A stretch of DNA of 64,000 nt from Cliona cf. orientalis (lineage: Eukaryota; Porifera; Demospongiae; Clionaida; Clionaidae): assembly GCA_963930775.1 (NCBI GenBank), contig OZ005690.1, forward strand, positions 3,208,225 to 3,272,224, written 5' to 3'. Positions 56,603-64,000 of the stretch are shown piece by piece. Within the stretch, counting starts at the first letter, position 1. Each line of letters starts with the position of its first letter. The notes below the pieces were generated by a model that saw only the letters and a program-made list of their open reading frames with translations, searched no databases and was not told the origin of the DNA. The position numbers and the translations under genes were made by a program.

Positions 56603-59600
56603 ATGGCAAGTTCGTATTTATCTCCTCTAATTACACCCAAACAAATATGGCGACGTGAGTGGTACTACCTTGGCTACGGTGGTGATAATTCTCATCGTGA
56701 TTCGATACCTTATGGAGATTTGACTTTGAAACACAGTGTAACATGCACAGATTGTTACAGTGATGTTATGTTTGTTGACTTTAACAAGCATAAGCGTAAT
56801 TGTGTCAACGAAAGCCAAGGATGCAATTGGGCTTATCTGTGTAAGGATCATTCTAAGCATTTGAACATTAATCCCGACGATCATAAGTGGTTAGATGGCT
56901 GTGATCATACAATTATCAAGTGTATCTATTGCCCCATCTGTAAACCAGCTAAACGCTGTGAAATAAAGAGGAAACTTGAAAACAACCTAGAAGAGAAAGA
57001 TTTTCGTTTGGTCCTTTCCATGGTATGGGAAGCACGCTCAAGGTGGTATAATATAGGATTGGAGTTGGGTATCAGTGTGGAGACCCTAGACTGCATACGA
57101 CAAAATGACAGAGATGATGCTGAAAAATGCTTTATTGATATGATCAAGAGATGGCTGCAATCAGACGAAGTGGAGGATAAATCTTTCAAAGCAATGAGTA
57201 CAGCACTGAAGTCACCTTTAGTAGGGCGGGAACAGGTGGCAGAAGAGTTAGAGAAAAGTATGTTGTAATAGTTGTTACAGTACTGATATGTATATGCAGT
57301 GCCTTCTCTTCGGATCCGTCATGTGATACCTTATAAAGGTTTTATCACGGGTAGCTATAAGGGATCTACGCAATAATATTATGTTGCCATAGATCCCAAG
57401 TGCACAATGTTATAATAATAACTCAGGCCGTAAACAGTAGCCCGTGCAGTGTTCTATCCCACTAGTATACTGTTAACTGGTCAATGGCTCGTCTCCATAG
57501 ATTATAACTATAATTTACGACATTTGAAAATTATTAGTGACTTGAGGGACATATATACTATAATTAACCCTCGCCGCAAAGCGTAGGCGGAGGGTTACTG
57601 CAATCGTTTGGCGATTTTTGTCCGTCCGTCCGTCCGTTTGTTTGTCCGTCCGTCTGTCCGTCCGTATGGTAAGGGTCGTCTGAGAGAAAGTACGCATCTG
57701 AGGATTACCAGGCATCAAGGAAGAGTGGTCACGTTAAGTCCTGCCCAGTGGTATAAAAGTGTGCAGCTGTGGTTGCCATTCTGTGCCTTGCTGGTCAGTT
57801 GTCAAAATACAGTGATAGTGTAAACAGGCAGTGGCTCTCAAGTGCATAATTGAGTTTAAGTAGTCACAGAGGCTTTCAGTTATTATAGTGACATAGGCAG
57901 GTGCCTTCCCCCTAGCCTATATCATGCACTGACTCTGAAGAAAACTGGAGTACCTCAGGTGCAGGGTATGTACTATAGTATCGAACTAGATACATACTAC
58001 CATAATATGGTAGTATGTATCTAGTTCAATACTCCTTATATTGAGCATGCAGGCAGACACACTGAGATATGCTAGCTACTATAGATGTACATGTGCATGA
58101 GTCATGCATGCGTGTAGCGGTGAGGGTTTTGCACTCCTGTGCATTCATTATACCATGCAACCTTTGGTTACCTGCAAATTCCCCTTAGCCTCAACTTTAA
58201 TAATAATTATTATAGTTAGCTCTATAGCTATAATATTATCACAACAGAGATCCATGATACTCAGGTGTGTTAAGGACCGGGACCAGTACTAAAACAGTGA
58301 TAAGTCCCTTGTATACAAGTCCTTAGATCTCCACTTGTGAGCATGTCAGAGACATGAAACAAACTCCACATGAACGTTTATCTCTTACCACATCAAAGGC
58401 GCTTACTAATTAACCACGCCCACCATCACCTTGGAGGGCGTGGCTGATCTCGTACGTGCACTATTACAGCATTAAGGTACCATTTAATTGCGTGGGCGTG
58501 AGCGTCAGGAATGGCTAATTCAATTAGCGAATCGTGAAGGGGCGTGGCCGAAGAGGCCATACGAGTGCTTTTGGTCGAAGGTGGGCGTGTCCAGAATCGG
58601 CCAGGGATGATTATGCGCGTGTAATTAGCGACCGGAAGTGGCCCCTGAAGAAAAGGCCGGTAATTGCCCACATCAAAGCAAGATCAAAGCATTCTTTCTT
58701 AACTATTAACCGCAACGACAAAAAAAAAAAAAAAAAAAGCTTATTAGGCCTAATTAAGCATGTGGGCGTGTTCCTGGCACTGTGTGGAGTGTGTGCGTGT
58801 GCGTTAATGCAGGTTTTATTGCTTCCGATTGGGCGTGGCTTCACGGGCCAGTGCTTGGACATTGGCGCCTGGGACTTGGCCTCGGCGATAGGTGGGCGTG
58901 TCCCGGAAGCGGTGGTGACCTTTGAACCCCGCGAGGAGGCTTTGGGGGCGTGGCAGGAGGTCAAAGGTGAGGCCATGTCTGTTAATGAGGCACTGTACGG
59001 CGGTGCGATCGAGGGGCCCGTACGGCTGGACGGAAGCTGATGATGGTTTGAAGCGGATGTGGTTGCGATGACGTGTTGTTACTCCGCCCACACAGGAAAT
59101 GAGGTGAGCTCTTGCGTGGGCGGTGTGGCAGAACGGCCTCCAAGTGTTTGTGTGTGTTTTGGCCTTGAGGAAGCTGTGTGTTTTAATTGGGATTGATTGT
59201 GGGCTTCCGGTGGACATCCGGTGGTTAGTAGGCACTTGATTGAGAATGGTGGTCCTTGGGGAACAGGGTGGGGCTGTTTTGGGCGTGGTCTGGCCCCTCC
59301 CTTCCGGCTCGGCTTCCGGTCCATGGAGGATATTAAATGAACACTTCCGGCTCTAGCAGCCACACCCCTGAGACCTGTGCAATTAAAAGGGCGTGGTTAC
59401 ACAACATGCACCTCACTAATGACTTTGATGTGGTTTAGGTGTCATATCCCCCACCTCACGCCCACGCAATTTAATGGTACCTTAACTTCCATATACAATA
59501 ATACATTCTGAGCGAAAAATGTATTTTTAGCAGATTTGATGACCTCATACCGGGCGTGTACTAACTAGGGATATATTTGCGTGCCCCCAGAATGCTAATT

Positions 59601-61643
59601 CTGGCTTAATACTTTCCATTTATAGCACAAAAATCGATTAGGTAACTTCCCGTTTTGTGCAAAAATGTGCTGAAGTCATCAAGATTTGAAGTCCTGCCAT
59701 GGCTACTACCATATTATACGGCTGTACATTGCAGCTCATGAATATTCATGACCACCTTGTAGATTGATTGTAGATCACTAATTACCCTTAGTCTTATCTC
59801 ATCTATAGTGTATTTCTATAGGATGTCCTCATTTGCATAGGTATTTCTGGCCATGATGGGTGTGGCAGGGTCACGTGACCCGGCAGGCAGGTGGATGATC
59901 GAGCTGACCGCTGAAACAGCGTAATTTGAAGCCTTCTTCGATCCTTTTGGCGTCTTGTACGATCTAGTTCACATATAGTCCACGTATTTTGCCTTAGAAT
60001 CTATGTTAAAGGTCCTATTGGCCAGCTTTACCACTGACGTTGGCCACGCCCATCAATTATTGCACGCGCGTGCGCGGTCCCAGTCCTTAATTCACCTGAC
60101 GAAAAAAGGTGAAAATCGTGTGCTGTGTCTGTTCACTAGCTATATGCGGCATTCAGGAACAGCTGCATGTATAGCTAAATGTGCTTATTGATCGCTTTGG
60201 GATACAGAATTGTGTAGTATATATTCAACCTAAGTTATACCCTCGGCATGCATGTTTCAAAAGAGTTAGTATGGTGGTTGACTTTTCTGTGTGCATATGT
60301 TAAACTTTGTGGTGATATCTATCAGGAGTAGATTAGATAGGAGTGTTGAACTATATGCAAATGCGTTCCGGGAGGATGACGTAGATAGTACACGAGTAAA
60401 TGACTCTGCGGAGTAGAGCGGGTGTGTCCCACCCAGGCCACCATGATACCAACTGCAATATAGCTGCAGTCTGCGTTTATATAACACCCACTTAAAGTAC
60501 AAGATGTGATAGTGCATGGCAGCCTTGATTACAATTTGTCTACGTCATCCAACCGGAACGCTGTTACTACATTTGTACTGTAGTTCAACACTCCTATCTA
60601 ATCTACTCCTGATCTATCTGAGCATGCAGCTTGGTACAGTGTTTAAGTATTTATATTATTATGACCTTAATTGGGCTCCCTATCCAATAAGCTTGCATGG
60701 GGATTCAATTCCCACCTGGTCTATTATGATTTTGAGCATTGCCAAGTCACTTTATATGATTCCCCATTGCTCCAGTGTAGCTAGCTGTAAAATAGGGACC
60801 TAGAGTCATGCAATAAAATGTTACACTGAAAGGTCTTAGTGATTTTTTTCATAATAATTGATTTTTATAGGTGCCATATGTAGTAATGTGTCCATCACAC
60901 AAGCTGAGCGATTACAAAAACAAGTTGACAAAAAACTTAAAGATATTGACGAAAAGATGAAAAATTTTAGTGACTTGACAGACCGCTACAGAAAGAAGAA
61001 GACCAAGATTGAAACTAATAGAAAGGAACTTGAAGATTGGGAGAATGATTTGGAAGAACAGTCCAAGAAGATACAACATCTAAGAAAGAAGTTCCGCAAA
61101 AAGCACCTTGAACTTGAAGATACAAAAGAAGATGTTGCACTCTTTAGGGAAGATTTGGATGATTTTTCACAGCAGTTAAATGATCTGCCAGAATGTGATT
61201 ACCAAGAAATACCTGCAATGTCTGCTGAATTACAAGGAACAATATCACATTGCCGTAAGCAGATGGATCTATGTAATGAACATATATCACGATTGAAAGC
61301 AGACATCACTCAAGATGAGATGGAATTAAGAAGAATCAAACAACAGATTGCAATATGTCAGAGAAGCATTGTACATGCGATTGATGATTTAAAAAGGTTG
61401 AAACAAGAACTTGAAAAAAGTCAAGAATCACTGAATCGTGAGAAAAACTGTAACATCGTGAGGGAAGACACTGATACAAGGAACTACACTATTGATTCGT
61501 GGCTTCACAAAATATTTTTTGGCGCCTGGTCTGTCGGTTTTACATCTGGAATAATTACATTCCTAACAGGTGTGTTAATAAATAAGATTATCATTATTAT
61601 GAAGGCTGTGTCTACCATACCGGCACCGGTACTGAAAATTTAG
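56603..61643 (+). CDS. Two-exon gene: Cys/His motif, Death domain, coiled coil and C-terminal membrane anchor
   Basis: Exon 1 is 56603-57257 and exon 2 is 60871-61643. The donor GTATGT at 57258 and the acceptor TTTTTATAG join in phase (AAA A|GT GCC, giving LEKSAICSN). The protein has about 475 residues. Residues ~45-115 hold CTDC..NKHKRNC and several more Cys/His pairs, resembling a zinc finger (TRAF-like is only a guess). Residues ~130-215 match invertebrate Death domains (WYNIGLELGIS, LDCIRQND, CFIDMIKRWLQ, LKSPLVGREQVAEEL). Residues ~225-415 are a charged heptad-rich coiled coil. A hydrophobic stretch (IFFGAWSVGFTSGIITFLTG) follows. Death domains mediate homotypic assembly in innate or apoptotic signalling, so a membrane-tethered adaptor is inferred. 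The last ~10 codons and the stop come from a transposon end. Confidence 0.75.
57565..57800 (+). repeat. Dispersed repeat with GTCCGTCCGTCC core, copy 2 (in intron)
   Basis: This is similar to 50585-50861: CCGCAAAGCGTAGGCGGAGG, the GTCCGTCC run, GAGAGAAAGTACGCAT and TGTGCCTTGCTGGTCAG in the same order. It lies in the intron of the Death-domain gene. Confidence 0.75.
57977..58033. repeat. Hairpin with ~27-bp arms
   Basis: GAACTAGATACATACTACCA and its reverse complement flank a few bases of loop, with one mismatch further out (AGTATCG against CAATACT). Confidence 0.85.
58472..59485. mobile_element. TTAA-flanked non-autonomous transposon, short copy (in intron)
   Basis: This is the same family as 54351-55790, with the same TTAA borders and GGTACCATTTAATTGCGTGG end. 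The two copies are highly similar outside the ~430-bp block. An A-run of about 19 marks the place where the long copy has its extra block. An open frame of 168 codons at 58534 is not kept intact in the other copy. Confidence 0.85.
60321..60613. repeat. Fold-back element with ~70-bp arms (in intron)
   Basis: ATCAGGAGTAGATTAGATAG at 60321 has its reverse complement ending at 60613. The arms continue through GGAGTGTTGAACTA and GCGTTCCG..GGATGACGTAGA with small gaps. Confidence 0.8.
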
Positions 61644-62048
61644 CGCTTTGAGTATCGGCAAACTAGCCCGCTAAAAAAACTTAGAAAATTTTTCGAAAGT
61701 GGAAGAAAAAAGAATCCAAAGATCAAGCGGGATTCGAACCCATGATCACCGAACCCATGACCACCACTCCACCAGTCCCAAACTTAGTCCGCTCTGCCAA
61801 CAGCAGATCGCCGCTGCTGGATGCCGTTTTTTGCCACCTTTATACACCTTATCACTATAATACTAACCCTTTGTCAACAATCATAGCCTAAACCCAAACC
61901 CCTCGTCACTAACCGATTACCGAAACCCAACCCCCTGCTACTAGCCGTCTAGCGCTGAGTATTAGTGGCTATTAGTATAGCTATATAATAGAGCTGCCGG
62001 TACTCCAAGCACTAAATCTTGGGTACTGGTGCCAGTACGGTAGACACA
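61607..62048. mobile_element. TIR element carrying a tRNA-like segment
   Basis: Ends of about 50 bp are imperfect inverted repeats (TGTGTCTACCATACCGGCAC left; TGTGTCTACCGTACTGGCAC reverse complement right). Inside on the minus strand (about 61725-61815) lie a pol III A-box-like TTGGCAGAGCGGACTAAG and a B-box GGTTCGAATCC. C-rich AAACCC repeats follow. The left end overlaps the 3' end of the Death-domain reading frame. Confidence 0.75.
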
Positions 62049-62081
62049 GTGTTATATGAAACAAATACCAAATCCCTAGTA

Positions 62082-62585
62082 CAGTGTAGTCCACTTAATT
62101 CGAATTTACAAATCCACCCAAATAATTTGAATTAAAGGAAAATTTGAATTACAGCAACATTCACTTAATTCGAATTTTGCTCATATGAATGATAATTTTG
62201 AATTAAAGGGATAATAGCTACCATACATAATAATAATCTTTACATATTCAGATGCAACAACCTTTTTCTTCTTCTCTGGAGGCAGACTGTCCATTCTATC
62301 TACTATTTCTAGCTTTCTTTTAAGTTAACAGTTTAGAAACCTGATACTGCTAGATATAGCTACTTCTGGCTAGTGTAGCTGCATTCAGCTGCAGCCATGT
62401 GATGCCCACGTGATCTATTTTCCGTATACTATATATGCATGTCCGTATACTAGACCTTGTGCATGTTCTAATTAAGCGAAAATGCCATTTCGAATTTATG
62501 TATTAGCTCTATGTGGGGAATTGGAAAGACTTCGAATTAGAAGAAAATTCGTGGTAAGCGGATTCGAATTGGGTGGACTACACTG
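62082..62585. mobile_element. TA-flanked MITE (CAGTGTAGTCCAC ends)
   Basis: The left end CAGTGTAGTCCACTTAATTC and the right end (reverse complement CAGTGTAGTCCACCCAATTC) continue into GAAT. TA lies on both sides. It is 504 bp with AATTCGAAT-like repeats throughout. The CAGT start suggests the Tc1/mariner-pogo group. Confidence 0.8.
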
Positions 62586-63065
62586 TAGCTTCATTGTATG
62601 TGGTAAAGGGGTCACTATGCATGTAGCATACTTGAGTTATGCAACGTTACATAATCATCAAATACTTTGAAGTGGAATAACTTGAAAATGAAAACAGATG
62701 ACAAACTTTAAAATATTTACGGAACCATTTTCCATATTCATCTATATCTGTGCCAAATTTCACGATTCGATAACCTTACTGGGCAAATATTGCTTGTTTC
62801 AGAAAAGTAAATTGCTACTAGGGATGTAGCTAAGATTATAATATAGTTATCCGTGTGTCCATGTGTACGAGCGGGAGGTGACCGGAAGTGATTTGACCCG
62901 AGCTAAAAAGTTTTCTTTCTGGGCATCACTGGACTTGGAACGATACAGCAGACAGCCCACTGACGGCGATTGGCTATGGCCCAGCAGCCACTAAAATAAG
63001 CTGCTTCAAAAAAAAACGGCAGGACAGCTAGAATTAGACTGAACTGTACGCGCACTTTAATACAT
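62586..63065. other. Spacer without recognised features
   Basis: No gene or repeat could be supported in this stretch. Confidence 0.5.
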
Positions 63066-63162
63066 ATGGCAGTCTGGAGAATGCGAAAGGGTGACATTCT
63101 GGAGTCGATGTTGCCCTTAAGTGCTTTACAAATTCCAGAGGAAGGCGAGTCTATTGTAAGCG
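63066..63162 (+). CDS. Possible first coding exon of an unknown gene
   Basis: ATG 63066 opens MAVWRMRKGDILESMLPLSA and runs 32 codons to a good donor-like GTAAGC (about 63161). Without splicing it would stop at 63206. No similarity is recognised and no partner exon is seen before the window ends. It is listed only because the start and donor arrangement looks gene-like. Confidence 0.2.
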
Positions 63163-63467
63163 TCTTGTCTTGGGACCCCTTGCAAGCGAAGTTGCAAGAC
63201 AAGTAACGAATTCTTTAGCTAGGTGATTGACAAAGTCACATGATTAGGCAGAATGTGCACGTGCGCTAGCTCGCATGCGCACAAATATGTAGGTAAAGGT
63301 AGTCGACCACACATGCACAATAATATATAGCACAGGGATAAAAGAGTCAGCTCGCTCCTTGTTATTACCCCGCGTGCGCACATGCACAGCAGGGGATAAA
63401 GCAATCGGTTTGTCTGTCGTGACTCGTCTGTTGTCTGTCGTCTGTCAGCATAAAAATCGGCGCAAAA

Positions 63468-63939
63468 GATCTGGCAGCCGGACGCCGTGACCTTTGCCAA
63501 CGCTATAGATCCGGCAGAAATACTTAGAGAAAAAAGGAGCTAGAAAAAAAATTGAAGTAAAGAGGAGAAGCTGGATTCGAACCCATACCATCGACTCCAG
63601 AACCCAGACACACCGCACTGCACCACCACCAAACAACGATATAATAATATAGTACATCTCTAAAACCCTGCTAACCATACCGTAGCCGAAACCCAAGGGC
63701 CCTACCTACCTACCCTGCGGAACTAACCCTGATAACCATACCGTCGCCGAAACCCAACCCTACCTACCTACCCTGACGAATTAACCCTGCTAATCATACC
63801 ATAGCCGAAACCCAGCTACATTGCCCTACCTACCATGCCGTATGTATAGTCCTATGTATATAGCCAGCAGTCCCAGCCCTCTTTGGGGCTGGGACTGCCG
63901 CACCTATAGCATTGGAAAAGGTCGTCCGGCTGCCGGATC
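63468..63939. mobile_element. Second TIR element carrying a tRNA-like segment and a minisatellite
   Basis: The left end GATCTGGCAGCCGGACGCCG pairs with a right end whose reverse complement is GATCCGGCAGCCGGACGACC. Both continue with CCTTT.CCAA.GCTATAG. On the minus strand it carries GGTTCGAATCC with an upstream A-box-like GGTGCAGTGCGG. At 63662-63837 are three ~60-bp repeats (CTGCTAACCATACCGTAGCC, GAAACCC, CCTACCTACC). Near 63866-63900 is a hairpin (GCAGTCCCAGCCC and complement). The plan matches the element at 61607, although the end sequences differ. Confidence 0.7.
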
Positions 63940-64000
63940 AATAGCCACTGCGTTAAGCATAAGCAGGATCAATAAATGGGATACAATGGTGTAGCTAAGA

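Noticed and set aside
57515-57718. Minus-strand protein with RTDRRTDG repeats
   Set aside because: It is the translation of the GTCCGTCC repeat core and recurs only as part of a dispersed non-coding repeat.
58534-59040. 168-codon open frame inside the short TTAA element
   Set aside because: The other element copy breaks the same frame, the reading passes through the A-run as polylysine, and no known domain appears. It is a by-product of GC-rich repeat DNA.
61700-61830. Functional tRNA gene on the minus strand
   Set aside because: A- and B-box-like sequences are present, but the spacing is wrong, the T-arm part is duplicated (ATGGGTTCGG and ATGGGTTCGAATCC) and no clean acceptor stem could be paired.
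62903-63202. Minus-strand 99-codon open frame
   Set aside because: It has no recognisable domain and odd composition, and it overlaps the more plausible plus-strand exon start at 63066.
63540-63640. Second functional tRNA gene
   Set aside because: Only the B-box side is good. No complete cloverleaf could be drawn, and it lies inside a repeat element.
63662-63837. CRISPR-like or telomeric array
   Set aside because: There are only three imperfect ~60-bp repeats without spacers, and the AACCC phrases are not a regular telomere unit. It is a minisatellite inside a transposon.

Overview
The window looks like nuclear DNA of an invertebrate animal, most likely a demosponge. Three things point that way. 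There is a spliced microtubule-polymerase gene (CKAP5/XMAP215/ch-TOG) with short GT-AG introns. There is a tandem family of intronless nicotinamide N-methyltransferase-like genes, an animal family. There are many giant, nearly intronless genes for surface proteins made of Pmp-type (GGAI/FxxN) beta-helix repeats joined to a multi-pass membrane module. Intergenic DNA is AT-rich and crowded with short inverted-repeat transposons. No species can be named from the sequence alone.

Layout. 0.8-12.0 kb: five NNMT/PNMT-like methyltransferase copies (811+, 4196+ broken, 5448-, 6998-, 11138+ with an altered C-terminus), with local tandem duplications and small transposons. 12.2-15.0 kb: a minus-strand beta-helix/multi-TM receptor (copy A). 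15.9-24.5 kb: 17 coding exons encoding the C-terminal half of CKAP5; the exons for TOG1 to most of TOG4 are not visible upstream. 25.1-53.3 kb: six more copies of the receptor family. Copy B (25052+) and copy F (45425-) are intact. C (30098+), D (34681-), E (40389+) and G (50878+) carry frameshifts or stops. C/D and E/F are tail-to-tail inverted paralogue pairs. A, E and F form one subfamily; B, C, D and G form another. A degenerate LINE reverse-transcriptase fragment lies between E and F. 53.3-64 kb: a transposon-rich stretch with two TTAA-flanked non-autonomous elements, several MITEs and fold-backs, two terminal-inverted-repeat elements that carry tRNA-like sequence, and one two-exon gene (56603..61643) encoding zinc-finger-like Cys/His residues, a Death domain, a long coiled coil and a C-terminal membrane anchor. 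The last residues of that protein come from a transposon terminal repeat.

How the genes may relate. The receptors have a signal peptide, a beta-helical ectodomain, a Cys-rich stalk, about 8-10 membrane segments and a cytoplasmic tail ending in an acidic dileucine-like signal. This suggests a fast-evolving cell-surface sensor or adhesion family evolving by duplication and loss. The Death-domain protein may belong to innate signalling. A direct link between the two is not shown by the sequence. Exon and frameshift positions were worked out by hand from splice consensus and paralogue comparison.
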